From Cenococcum geophilum 1.58 (lineage: Eukaryota; Ascomycota; Dothideomycetes; Gloniales; Gloniaceae): 64,000 nt of DNA. The stretch lies in contig KV748230.1 in NCBI GenBank assembly GCA_001692895.1, positions 124,001 to 188,000 on the forward strand, given 5' to 3'. Positions 1 through 10,072 of this stretch are shown in pieces. The notes under the pieces were generated by a model. That model ran no database searches, was not told the DNA's origin, and saw only the letters and a program-made list of their open reading frames with translations. A program made the position numbers and the translations under genes. Numbering within the stretch: the first letter of the stretch is position 1; each line of letters starts with the position of its first letter.

Positions 1-1300
1 TAGTAAAGACCTCTTTTCCATGTGCTTTTTTTAGGAAGCTATTCCAGCAGCTAGTCTTAGCTTCTCTTATTGCGTAAAAGTATTGATTTTTAGCTTCTTT
101 ATAGGCTTCTAGTCTAGAACTTCTATTAGGTTATTCCTTATGAAGTCTTTCTAGTTTTGCCATTTTTTGTCTTTTCTTTAGAAGCTCTTTATTCCACTAT
201 AGTTTAGAGAATTCGCAGGTTCTAGATCTAGGGATAGCTTTCTCTGCTGCTAGCTTTATATAGCTAGTAAGATCTATTGCTAGATTATCTACTAGTGTAC
301 TTAAGCTTCTATCCTTAAGTCTATACNAATCTTCTAGGGAGGCTAGGGGACCTTTTCCTCCTATCTCTATATAGGGGTTTTCTCTAACTAGTTCTTCTAA
401 AACTAAAAGCTTTGCTTCTAGTTCTAGCTCTAGAACTTGTTTTTTTAAGGAGGTAGAGAAGAGTTCCCAGTTTGCCTTTTTTATAGAGAAAGGGGTTTCT
501 TAAAGAGGGTTTAGGTATCTTTACGTCTCTCTAGTAAATAAAGAGAATGCTATAGTCTTATAATCAGATCCTGTTTCTTCTATTATAGTCTAATTATCCC
601 AGGTATTTTCTTGAAAGTTTCCTGAGTAGAAGGCTAGGTCTATAATAGACTTCTCCCTTATATTAGATCTATAAAAGGTCCCTTACTATTTATCTAAATT
701 TAGTAGTTAGCAGTTGTATTTGTCTAGCCAGTCTACTAGTTCTTTAGCCTCCCTAGTTGGGTTCCTAGCTAGCGCGTTCTACCGTTTGTAGTGTAGGTTA
801 TAGTCTCCTATTAGTATAAAAGGGAGGTCTATTTCCAGTTCTAGAATGGCCCTAGAGATAGTAGTTGTACTACTTCTTTGGGTTCTAGAGTTTTCGTCTA
901 GTTGTCTCTCATTGTAGACATTAAACAGTAGAAATCTTTTAAATTGGCCATAGATTTCTAATGCTATAATATCTGTATCTTTGCAGATATCCTCCCTATT
1001 TCTATATTATAGAATACTAGAACTAGTTTTCCTTATATAGATAGCTACTCTAGGTCGAATAGCTAGATTACTAGGGAGGATAAGGTTAAATGCAAGATGT
1101 AGAATAGAGAAGTAGGATTCTTTTTGTCTGTCTTTCCAGGTACTAGGTTCTTGTACTAGGATAATATTTATTTTTCTCCTAAATCCTATTTCTAGTAGGG
1201 TTTGCTGTACTTCTTATCTTTTTCCTACGTTGTGTTGTATAAAGGAGATTTCTCCCCTAGCTTTAGAAGCTAGAGAGATCTCTTTTTCTTCCTGTATAAA
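1..1300 (-). pseudogene. LINE ORF2 endonuclease domain, decayed and cut by window edge
   Basis: The minus strand reads IQHNVGKR near 1240, ILVQEPSTWKDRQ near 1150, and GDYNLHYKR followed by NALARNPTREAKELVDWLD at 800-720. These are the ordered motifs of the exonuclease/endonuclease/phosphatase fold in LINE ORF2, which nicks target DNA for target-primed reverse transcription. From about 300 to the edge the frame continues with a TCEFSKLWWNKELLKKRQKM-like stretch, the usual linker toward the reverse transcriptase. Stops at RIP-type positions interrupt it. The rest of ORF2 is outside the window. Confidence 0.8.
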
Positions 1301-1329
1301 GTCTTCTAAGCTTGTACTTATTTGTATAC

Positions 1330-2790
1330 TAGTTTAGCTGCTTTAAGAGACTCGCAGTCTTTGCTATTAGCAAAGTGATTTTCTTTATAATTGCTATAAA
1401 GAGGGGTAGTATGCTCGCAAGGTCTATCTGTTATATTATAAATAGAACAGGAGTGGTCCTTAGATAGATGTGCCGCTGCATAGAATCGACAGGCCTTGGT
1501 AGAGCATCTATCTCCTATATAGCCAAATTTTTGGCAACTTATACACTGTGTAGTAGGAGAGACTTTTAGGTATTTAACTACCTTAGCAGCTACCCCTGCA
1601 ATTAGGATTTCCTTCTACTTAAGGATTTCCTATCTTTTCTCCTCGTTTTCTATAGCAAAAACTATAAAGCCGAACCTAGTTTGTGGATTATATCTCTTTT
1701 CCCTAGATAAGATCTATTTAGGTAGTCCCTGTATTCTAATAGGATTAAAGGTCTCTATTTCTTCTTTTAGAAGTTTAGAGCCCCCTTCTCTTAGGAAAGG
1801 GGAGATAGGGACGCCGTAAGCTACTACCTGAGCCTAGGGCTCTAGTTTTTGTTCCCTTTTAAAAGAGAAGCAGTTAGACCAGATTTCCTTGTGTTTAACT
1901 AGAAACTCTACATTATATTCTTCTATAGTTATAAGAAAAATGTTCTACTTTTCTCTAGTTCTAGCTATAGTAGCTATTACTGGCTTCTCTGTTTGCATTT
2001 TGGATATAAATAGTTAGTTAACTTAATTTCGTAGAGAGAAGACATCTAGAGGCTAGTCTTTTTGGTCCGTAACTAGGACTAGTTTCCTTTCTTATAATTG
2101 CTTTTTTTCCCCTAGTAGAGGTAGGGCTAGTAGAACTAGTAGGGGGAGATAAGGAGGGGGGGGAGAGGAAGAAGTAGTAGAGGAAGAAGGAGCAAAAGTG
2201 GAAGAAGAGAGGCCCTTCTTTAGCTTCTCTGCGTAGGTTTGCGTTTTTAGGGCTACCTCCTTACGGAGAGCTCTTACTTCTTCTACTAGTCCTTTTAGGA
2301 CATCTCTTTCCTTTCTTTCTTTTTCCTTTATAAAGGGATCTTCTCCTACTAGGACACTCTATATGTAGTCCCCTAGTAATTTAACTTACTCTTTTTCTTC
2401 TTCTTCTTTTAGCCCTATATAGGCCTAGTTTAGGTTATCTAGGGCTTTTTATAGGTGATATTTTGGAGAAAGAGAGGAGGGAGGTATACTAGCCGTAATA
2501 GGCTTAGGTACTAACGTCCTTCTTCTTTAGTTTTGGGTTTCGTTTTTAGGAGAAGATGGTATATAATATCTTTTTCTTCCATTCTCCTTTTTTACGTCTT
2601 TTCTAGACAGGCAAGGGGAAGACGGAGGAGAAGGAGAAGGAGAAGGGGAAGAGGTAGAAGAAGAGGTAGATGAGGGTTCATCGTCGCTTGTCTCTGTATT
2701 TTTGCCTATTNGAGGCCTTTNTTTAGGCCTAGTAGGCCTTACNATCTTATAGGGGGGGTTCCTAGTTTTTACAGTAGATAATAACCTCCT
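1330..2790 (-). pseudogene. LINE ORF1 (gag-like, CCHC knuckle), decayed
   Basis: On the minus strand, from about 1990 down to 1330, one frame reads as a typical Tad1 ORF1 C-terminal half: a stretch ending near ISPFLREGGSKLLKEEIETF, then CISCQKFGYIGDRC with further Cys/His residues at 1440-1540, then NHFANSKDCE. This is the zinc-knuckle region that binds RNA in LINE ORF1 proteins. The upstream part (about 2100-2790) is rich in Glu, Arg and Gly codons and low in complexity. Premature stops replace Gln/Trp codons, so it cannot make a full protein. The start codon is not resolved. Assignment rests on the knuckle plus its position directly upstream of the endonuclease. Confidence 0.75.
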
Positions 2791-3160
2791 TAGGTCTCTT
2801 ATCTCCTAGTCCCAGAGGTNAAAAACTAGGCAAAAAGCCTTGCTAATTTTTACTATCCTTTTACGCCCTTTCTCCTTACTAATCTTACTAGAAGATTTCT
2901 AGGGAGATTAGGCTAAAAGGTAGTAGAAAANCTAGCTAAAAAAGACTAGTGTAGTTATTTTCTTTTTCTATTAGAAGTAGAAAAAACTACTAGAAAAAAG
3001 GACTTGTTAGGCTTTTACTAGCAGAAAAGCCTAAAAAGGCAATTCTTCTCTTACTAAGGAAAATCTGACTAAAGGAGATATAGAAATTACCTACACCCCC
3101 TATTTTATTAGGCTTTTACTTTTTATAGAAGAAAAACCTAGAAAAAGTCTATGTTTTGAT

Positions 3161-3551
3161 GTTTTGGTGTTCCTACCCCTGCCTCGCTTATAAGCTAGAA
3201 CCACCCCTTAAGAGAATTTTCTCTTGGGTAAAAGGGGGTAAAAAGGCAAATAAATCCACCTCTAGCTTGCTAGGCAGTAGGAATTGGGTCTTGAGAGTCT
3301 GAAAATCGATTGTTTTTAATAGGAAGATGGGTATGCGTAAGTTTTAAAGTGCGGCGCCACCTTTTGGTAAGGTTGCATATGCGGTAAAGGTTTAGGACTT
3401 AGTAGAACTTAGTAGAACTTAGTGGAATATAGTAGAATATGGCAAGTTGCCGTTAGATTGCCGTAGATTGCTATTAAATTACTGTCTCGTGGTTAGTCTC
3501 TGGTTACTAAGCGAAAATAGGTAAATATACATAAGGTGTCACGGGGGTGTC
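3161..3551. other. Spacer with short tandem repeats and a near-palindrome
   Basis: No gene is recognisable. Composition is less TpA-biased than on either side. At 3403-3440 a 10-base unit around 'acttagtaga' is repeated about four times with variation, and at 3440-3475 'gccgttagatt' recurs. At 3538-3556 'gtcacgggggtgtcccgta' is nearly self-complementary and begins like the LTR at 54603 (tgtcacgg). The left part may be untranslated leader of the LINE. Confidence 0.5.
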
Positions 3552-5355
3552 CCGTAATAGTTATAGCACTTAAGAAATAGAGAGCATTCTTATAAGGCGC
3601 AGAAAAACTATTTATAGTTAAGACGGATTATAAGAACCTAATAGGGTTCCTAATAATAAAAGAACTTAACTAGAGATAAGTTAGATGGGTAGAGATACTT
3701 ATAAAATACTATTTTAAGATTTAGTATACTAAAGGAACCGAAAATGAAAGAGTAAACGCGCTAAGTAAAAAAGCTAAACTATAGAACAATAAGAAACTAT
3801 TAGGAGTAATACTACGTAAAGATAAGGATAAATTAATTAGATATAATTACCCTAAGATAGTAGCAACTTAAGAGAATAATAAACTAGAATGAGTCTACGA
3901 AATATTAAAGAGCTTTTAGGTATAGAGAATTCTAGAAGTATAGCTAGAAGATCTACAAATGGATATATATAAAAATTAAGAAGTAAAGTACATCTTAAGG
4001 AGCATAGTAGAACATTTTACGGAAGATTTTTATAAAGGAATAACTTAAGGGCACAATGGAGTAATAGGCTTAGTATTAAGACTTTAGGAAGAATATATTA
4101 TTAATAGAATTTAAGGCATAGCCAGAAAAGTAATAAAGGAGTGTTTAGATTGCTAAAGAAATAAACTAATAAGGCATAAGCTATATAGAGGGGTACAACC
4201 TATTAAAATACTAGAGAGACTATAGGAGGTTATATTATAGGACTTTATTATTAAGTTACTAAAGTTAAGAGATCCTATTACCAGATAAGAGTATAATATA
4301 ATTCTTATAATAGTAGATAAGTTAACTAAATAGGGCTACTTTATAGCATGCATAGAAGAAGTCTTAGTAGAAGATATTGCTAAAATCTATATTAAAGAAG
4401 TGTTTACAAGATATAGAGCACTAAGTAAAATTATATTAGATAGTAATCTAAGATTTATAGCAGTATTTTAGGAAGTATTTTTAGCGGAATAGGGAGTTAG
4501 AGTAGTAACTTTTACCGTATATTATCTACAGACAGATAGATAAATAGAAAGATTAAATTAAATACTAGAGTAGTATTAAAGGCATTATGTTAATTATATA
4601 TAGAATAATTAGGTGTCGCTATTACTAATTATATAATTTGTATATAATATAACACTATAAAAAGAAATAGGTATATTACTATTTAAGGCGAATTATAGAT
4701 ATAAGCTAAGAATATTGTTATTACTACAATAAGCGAAAAAGATAAGTAGTATAGCTAAAGAAAGAATAAAGATGTTAATAAATCTTTATATAGACCTTAT
4801 AGAATTAGTAAAGNNAGTATAAGANANAATAAAAAGGTACTATAANNNTAAGAGATCTAAGGGACTAGATCTTAAGGAGGGAGATAAAGTATAGCTACTA
4901 TATAAAATTTTTAAGAGTTAACGACTAAGCAAGAAGTTAGACTACGTTAGACTAGGACCTTTTAAAATTATATAAAGAATTTCACTACTTATATATAAAT
5001 TAAACCTACTAGCCAAAATAAAAATCTACCCTATATAGTATATTGTAATGCTAGAGCCAGCACACAGGAATATTAAGCTATTAGCCTACGAAGTAGATAT
5101 ATATAGAGGATAGGAGGAAGATAAATGGTAAGTTATAAAAATTATTAGTTATAAGGATATTAACGATAAAATATAATATAAGGTTAAGTGGATAAGCTAT
5201 AATAAGACTACTTAGAAGCTATTATAGAACCTAAAGAACACTATAAGGAAGGTATAGGAGTATTAGAAGAGATTAGGTTAGGTAGTATTAATAAAAAAGG
5301 ATTACTAAAGAACGAGTTACCTAAGGGGGACCTAAGAAGAGTAGTTGCCGAACTA
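3552..5355 (+). pseudogene. Gypsy-C pol fragment: RNase H, integrase, chromodomain
   Basis: Reads IVKTDYKNLIGFL then RWVEILIKYYFKI at 3610-3720 (RNase H end and tether; His of TDHKNL now Tyr). The integrase zinc-binding and core regions follow at about 3930-4600. A chromodomain lies at about 5125-5265 with YKVKW preserved. The chromodomain would bind methylated histone tails and steer insertion to heterochromatin. Stops are almost all TAA/TAG at Gln/Trp positions. N runs at 4815-4858 fall in the integrase C-terminal region. Not translatable. Confidence 0.85.
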
Positions 5356-5471
5356 CGAAGGCCGACGGTTCCGAAAACCGTCTATTTTATTAGATGCGCA
5401 AGTGAGTGGAAATCACGAACACCAAAGCTACCTACCCCACTATAGTAAATCACTCCAAAATAAAGTATTAA

Positions 5472-6787
5472 CTATGAAATTTATTTCTACCTTCGCAATT
5501 AATAATTAAAGTATTAATCGCTGCTATTCTAGCTACTAAAACCCGTATTTTGTCTTGTGGAAAGTTATCCCATTTGCCCCTCTAAGCTCGATCCGTCTAT
5601 TCTAGCGTATGCAGGGCATTCCAGTCCTTTGTAATCGTAATTCTTATAGGCATCCACGCTCCCTTAATAGCGTTTATATTAGGAGAGTTACTAACGTGCT
5701 TAAGGAGGGGAATTCCGGCCTTTTTAAGGTGGCGAAGGGTCTATTTACTTGCGTAAGAAGGAGCGTTATCTTGTTAAAAGATAAAGGGCTCTATATCGTA
5801 CTTAAAGGTATCTAGATTATGCCGTTAAACTATAATCTCTTTATACTAAGGGATTAAATAAGGATTAATAACCTTATATGTATAGCGAATATTATTAACT
5901 CCTCCTCTTAACTTACCTTTCTTAAATTAGTTATTCTTCCAATAAACCTCCCAAGACGCTCGTTTGGTTGGCTACAGCTGGCCTTTTTAATCCTATTTTC
6001 TTTCCTTTTTACGCTCTTGTGCCTTAAAAGTCTCATAGGCCTCGTCCTTAATCTCTTTGTTATTTAATCGCTTAATCCTTTCTTTGTTCTTAGCCTTCTG
6101 CTCTTTACTCTTAGGGTAATAAATATGGTAGGGCCCTTTGTGGTTATACGTAAAACAAGCCCAAAATATGGCCTTGGAGTAGTTATTGTACCGCCTTTTA
6201 ATATAGTCTGGGTGGTATCTCTCCTCTTATTCTGCCATTTATGAAATATTTTATTATCTACGCTTCGCTGCCATAATTATTGCCGCTTTATCTAAGAATA
6301 TAACCCTCCGCTACTTCTCTAACCCCTAATCCTTTCGTGATAGTGCAATCTCGTATTATTAGGCTTTTTGAATATCCGTAAGGCCAAGCTTCTTTATTAA
6401 CTTATATCTATAGAGCCCTCTTACACAGAGCTTCTTCTTAATCGTCTTGTAATGAAGGTTAAAAAAGCCCTCTTCTTTAGCTACTATATGCTAAAGCTTC
6501 TTTCTTTGCTTCTTGTTTAACGTATAAAACTCTAGCAACTTAAGCACCTTATTATCCGTAATTTTTAGCTTAGCTCCGCTGCCTAGTTTCCGGGCAATTT
6601 GCTCTTCTATGGTAGGAGGGGGGAGGCTAGCCTCTGCTTGTTTAATTTAGAGGGCCGCTGATTAGTTTCTAAGGTTAGTTGCTGTTTATTTTGCGAGGCT
6701 AGCTCTATAGACAGCTTCTGCTTAATGGGTATATTGTAAATGAACTAAAAAGGCAGCTTTATCGATATCTGAAGCGTGTTTACCCAT
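5472..6787 (-). pseudogene. Tc1/mariner transposase, RIP-damaged
   Basis: The minus strand opens with MGKHASDIDKAAF at 6787. It then gives an N-terminal helix-turn-helix-like part (IARKLGSGAKLKITDNKVL, QRKKL, RGLYRYKLIKKLGLT). A DDE region follows: VIFLDKAAI for the first Asp region, FQQDNAPSYAS with the second Asp, and HVSNSPNINAIKGAW for the third acidic block, where Asp and Glu positions now read Asn and Lys. The frame ends at TAG 5472-5474 after NKFHS. About 438 codons in total. Several TAG/TAA interruptions make it inactive. It would have bound the TIRs and cut and pasted the element. Confidence 0.85.
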
Positions 6788-6883
6788 AATTAATATATAA
6801 AAGTGGATGTATTAAAAGTATTATGGGTGCGAGTGAGTTTTGGTGGGGTTCGCTAAGAAAAACCCTCGCTTGGTAAACCAATA

Positions 6884-7547
6884 CGGAGGTCGCGGCCAAA
6901 AGTAATCGGACTCGCAGGGGTCCGTGTTTAAGCCACATGACAGGGGTTTGGCGATAAGCAGCCCCCTTTTCTGCCATCTTTGCATCTACTTGCTTTCCTA
7001 CTTACAGGCTGTACAAGCATTCGCAATGGCTCCAAAAGGCCTATATAACAATGGACCCCGTGTGCAAGCGCTTACTCTCCTTAGTAAGGGCTTCAAACCT
7101 GATGAGATTAAGGCAGATACTGGTCTATTAAAGAGTACAATTTACGACCTACAAAAGAGGGCTTTAAGCCGTGGCTATGACCCTTCTAAGGATTGAAAGA
7201 TCCTTATTACTTATGTGGAGGACGTACTAAAGGTTAGTAAACCTAAGAAGTATACTCCAGAAGTAGAAGAAGCGGTAATTAAGACAATCTTAAAGAACTT
7301 AACTACACAAAAGCTTTCTATATAAAAGAAGATCTAAGAATAAATAGAGAGGATACCAGAACATATTTAGAAGATAATTAAATTAGAAGGAGGCAATAAG
7401 TATAAAGAGGGGCGTAATAAGAGGAAAAGGAACCTAAATAGGGTACGTTAGAGTATAGGTACACCTACTGAAAATAGATGCCAAGAGAACCCCCTGTCTT
7501 GTGGCGTATACCCCTGCGAGTCCGATTACTTTTGGCCGCGACCTCCG
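6884..7547 (+). mobile_element. Nested, internally deleted Tc1/mariner (664 bp)
   Basis: Long terminal inverted repeats of roughly 40 bp (6884 'cggaggtcgcggccaaaagt' and its complement ending at 7547), with weaker similarity for another 30 bp, are each flanked by TA (6882-6883, 7548-7549). It sits inside the terminal region of the mariner at 5356-7581. The 5' third codes for the transposase N-terminus (7026 onward) and the catalytic part is missing, so this is a non-autonomous deletion derivative. Its first 300 bp keep CA and TG dinucleotides better than the surroundings, so it may be recent. Confidence 0.9.
7026..7336 (+). pseudogene. Mariner transposase N-terminal HTH fragment
   Basis: ATG at 7026 opens MAPKGLYNNGPRVQALTLLS, then GFKPDEIKADTGLLKSTIYD, the recruitment helix-turn-helix of Tc1/mariner transposases that recognises the TIR. 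The frame stays open for 56 codons to TGA at 7194 (Trp expected), then continues recognisably (VSKPKKYTPEVEEAVIKTI) to about 7336. The DDE catalytic domain is absent. If translated, the first 56 residues would be a stand-alone DNA-binding segment able to compete for TIRs of intact relatives. That role is inference only. Confidence 0.8.
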
Positions 7548-7583
7548 TAAAATGGACGGTTTTCAAAACCGTCGGCCTTTGTA

Positions 7584-8207
7584 CTTAGATTTATTCCCTT
7601 CCCGGATAGAGGAAAATCCGTTCTTTTGTTACTAAGTTCCTATAAACCTTATTTTATAAGTTTCTACTCCTTAGAACGGACCTTCTTATAAACTTTCTTA
7701 AGACGAAGTAAATAAGTAGATACCGCGATATAAGCATCTAGGGCTTTCTATTCTGTATTTTGAGAACGCTTAAGCTTAGTAAGAGCCTATACTAGGTTAC
7801 TATTAAGCTTTATAGTAGTAGATTAAATATAAGACCCTAAGATAAATTAATTAGGGAACTAGACGACTATTAAGGATAATAGGACGCGTATATTTAGCGT
7901 TAGAAGTAGAACAAATATCGCAAGATAAGCGAATATTCGCTTTAGTACACTCCGCGCAAGAGGACGGCTGTTAAGAGGAAGGACTCGCCAACGTAACACA
8001 AACTAACCCCTCTTTCGAATAACGCGGACACGGAGATAGTATGGCAGCAATAGTGCGAGCACAACGTTGCGCGTATAAAGAAGAAGAAGCTTTAGGTATA
8101 ATAAGTAACAATATTAACTAAATTAATTAAGTAGACATTGCACCTCTAGTAGACAACTTAGAGATATTAGGAATCTTTAAGGACAAAGATAAAGAGAAGG
8201 GAGGTGG
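7584..8207 (+). other. Gypsy-C copy 1: 3' non-coding part and polypurine tract
   Basis: Internal sequence between the chromodomain and the 3' LTR, resuming after the mariner insertion. No protein domain is recognised. It ends in 'aaagagaagggaggtgg' (8190-8207), the polypurine tract that primes plus-strand synthesis, directly abutting the LTR. Confidence 0.65.
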
Positions 8208-8627
8208 TATTACGGGCGCTTTAAGTACAATATTATAACTACTAGGAGAGGAGTTAGAAGCGGCTAGTTGGTTAATAAGAGCACGGTCTAGGATAAAGCT
8301 GGTAAAACTATATAATGAGGAATAGTAGCTAAGATTATATAATATGCTACGTATTAAACGAGAGGAGAGTAAGGAACTTATATACCTTATATATAACACG
8401 TACACCACATATAAGGAGGATTTCTTAGGAGCAGTGTCTTGTATTTAAAGGACTATAGTCCTTACCTAGATAGTTCTCTTCCTTATAGTAAATCTTAGAA
8501 TATAATTAGAGTTAATCTATTAGGCAACCACTCCACTAGTTATTATTACATTGTTAACTTCTTATTTACCTATATACCCAGCCTATTAATAAGTCTACCG
8601 TAGTATTTCCTATAAGGCTTCATTGCA
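8208..8627 (+). repeat. 3' LTR of Gypsy-C copy 1 (420 bp)
   Basis: Starts TATTACGG (TG of the canonical end changed to TA) right after a polypurine tract and ends ...TTGCA. It aligns along its length with the 5' LTR of copy 2 at 57594-58019, including the shared 'caaccactccac' segment. The small minus-strand ORF inside (8127-8408) is a chance frame. Confidence 0.85.
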
Positions 8628-8631
8628 CTAG

Positions 8632-8815
8632 TGTTACGGCACTAACCTAATGCATACTATTTTATACTGTCTTGTACTATTTCCTACTATTAGCTAGCCC
8701 ACCACTAGCTCCTTAGCGGCTGGCCCTACCATTTATATACGATACCCCTATTTACCTTCTTCTCTTTATACTATAATGTAGTTATTTAGCCTACCTATAT
8801 TATAGCACTGTGACA
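8632..8815 (+). repeat. Solo LTR of Gypsy family D (184 bp)
   Basis: Begins TGTTACGGCAC and ends GCACTGTGACA. It matches the LTR pair of Gypsy-D at 35095-35281 and 41875-42061. No internal sequence of D is adjacent. Flanks are actag (8627-8631) and cctag (8816-8820), an imperfect 5-bp TSD with one mismatch. It probably arose by LTR-LTR recombination. It lies 4 bp from the 3' LTR of Gypsy-C copy 1. Confidence 0.85.
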
Positions 8816-9623
8816 CCTAGCGTTCTATTGTCCTATTGTCCTATTATCCCATTATCTAATTATATTATATTATACTGCACATTTCTTATTAGTGAAGGAT
8901 AATAATAACACTCCTATTATATAATAGCGTCAGCTAAAGACAGCCGCTTAGGAAAGGGGGGAATACACTATTAGATAGAACCTTAGGTAATATCCTTATT
9001 ATTAGCGAGATACTTATAGATTATATAATAGAGGGTATTATGCTTTTATATAATCCTATACTCCTCTAAAACTAAAAAAAGAGTATTCTGTTATTTAGCT
9101 CTATAATAACTAGGTATTATATAAAGGGCAAAAAAACTTTTTTCTAGTTTTTCTAGCTATTAATAAAGTAGGCACAAACTATAAGAAGGTAGTTATTTAG
9201 AGACGTCTAGATATTGATAGAAAGATAAATACTTATTAATACTAATTAAACTTGTCTTTATATAATATCTTTCTATAACTAAAAGAAATAGGTAGTTATT
9301 TAAGAAATTTTTATATATATTGTTATTATTAAATTAGATAACTTTAGGTTAAGAGCCTAATAGAAGATATAAAACTCTTCCTACTTTATGATTTAGAATA
9401 GAAGGTTTTATATAATAACTAAGTTAATAAAAGCTTACTAGATAACTTCCTTATTTAGAGCCTTTATAAGGATTATAGAATTAACTTTATTTTAAATTTT
9501 AATATTATTTATACCTAAAGTTCCTAAGGCTTTTAAAGTGCTTACTCCTTTATATAAGGCTATTTTAAATTAATAGAGATTGCATAGTCTTTTATAAGGT
9601 ATTTTTTTAATATTTATAGTTAA
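8816..9623. other. AT-rich remnant; reverse-complement match to Gypsy-A 3' region
   Basis: No gene seen. 8816-8975 matches 22432-22613 in reverse complement. It includes a short 'cctattgt' tandem tract (8827-8860) and a segment ending in a polypurine run (about 8962-8976, 'ggaaaggggggaa'). This looks like the 3' untranslated end of a Gypsy-A relative in plus orientation. 8977-9618 is AT-rich and unassigned, possibly a decayed LTR. 9619-9623 is the TSD gttaa of Gypsy-E. Confidence 0.5.
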
Positions 9624-9826
9624 TGTGACGGTTCGTCTACATAGCTACCATCGAGGCGTCGTCGGTCACGGATCAACGTTACCTAAACGTTGCCCCGACG
9701 ACCGAACATGTACATAGTCGTCTACCGCGCCCCCTTCTTTAAGCCCTTACCTTAGTCTATTCATAATATAGCCCCTTATTATTGCTTAATCTATTAGATC
9801 GCTCCCACGGAAAGCTAGCCGTGATA
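9624..9826 (+). repeat. 5' LTR of Gypsy-E
   Basis: TGTGACGG...GTGATA, where the last CA has become TA. It is the same length as the 3' copy. It would hold promoter and transcript start signals, none of which I can pin down. Confidence 0.95.
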
Positions 9827-10072
9827 TTAGACTAAGGTCAACCCCAATTGGCCTATAAAGGCGACACAATACTAGGTCTAACGGTTAAACGCGTAGCCAG
9901 TTCTACCACCACGACTACAGACCAACCGACCCTCTAAGCCCTGCTCGAGGCAGGCAATTACGACAGTAGATTAAGTAGCTAAAAGAAGAGACTGCGGCAA
10001 TTAGATTAAAAGGATTACCCCAATTACAATCTCAGCAGTAAGAGGACTTACCTAAGGAAGTAAAGAGACACT

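Larger units (their letters stand above)
1..3160 (-). mobile_element. RIP-degraded LINE (Tad1-like), 5' part
   Basis: Read on the minus strand this is the 5' part of a non-LTR retrotransposon: a gag-like ORF1 (about 2.8-1.33 kb) followed by the start of ORF2 with an apurinic-type endonuclease domain (1.3 kb to the window edge). The order ORF1 with CCHC knuckles, then endonuclease, is that of fungal Tad1-clade LINEs. The reverse transcriptase would lie beyond the left edge. Frames are closed by TAA/TAG at Gln and Trp positions, the RIP pattern. Several N bases (327, 2711, 2721, 2743, 2820, 2931) mark unresolved calls. The 5' boundary near 3160 is inferred from where the recognisable ORF1 and its purine-rich leader stop and composition changes. 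Confidence 0.8.
5356..7581 (-). mobile_element. Tc1/mariner DNA transposon (2.2 kb)
   Basis: Terminal inverted repeats of about 27 bp match: 5356 'cgaaggccgacggtt' and the complement of the end at 7581, each flanked by a TA dinucleotide (5354-5355 and 7582-7583), the target duplication of this superfamily. The transposase is on the minus strand (5472-6787). The element inserted into the 3' non-coding part of Gypsy-C copy 1, which resumes at 7584. A second mariner (6884-7547) sits near its right end and leaves only about 32 bp of the outer right terminus. Confidence 0.9.
3552..8627 (+). mobile_element. Gypsy family C, copy 1 (5'-truncated), with mariner insert
   Basis: This is the 3' half of a Ty3/Gypsy chromovirus-type retrotransposon. 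It holds RNase H, integrase and chromodomain (3552-5355), a Tc1/mariner insertion (5356-7581), the remaining 3' internal part (7584-8207) and the 3' LTR (8208-8627). It matches copy 2 at 57594-64000: similarity starts near 3552 against about 62680 and runs in parallel, with the stretch at 4840-4880 matching 63960-64000. The break at 3552 falls inside the RNase H coding region, so the 5' half and 5' LTR are missing here. Confidence 0.85.

Noticed and set aside
3538..3556. Start of another LTR (tgtcacgg...)
   Set aside because: Only about 15 bases resemble the LTR at 54603 and the rest is a local near-palindrome; no second end or TSD found.
8127..8408. 93-aa minus-strand ORF
   Set aside because: Lies across the 3' LTR of Gypsy-C copy 1; Ser/Leu-rich chance frame.
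8827..8860. Possible CRISPR-like or telomere-like short repeat
   Set aside because: Only four degenerate 8-9-bp units without spacers; a short slippage tract also seen at 22551-22600.
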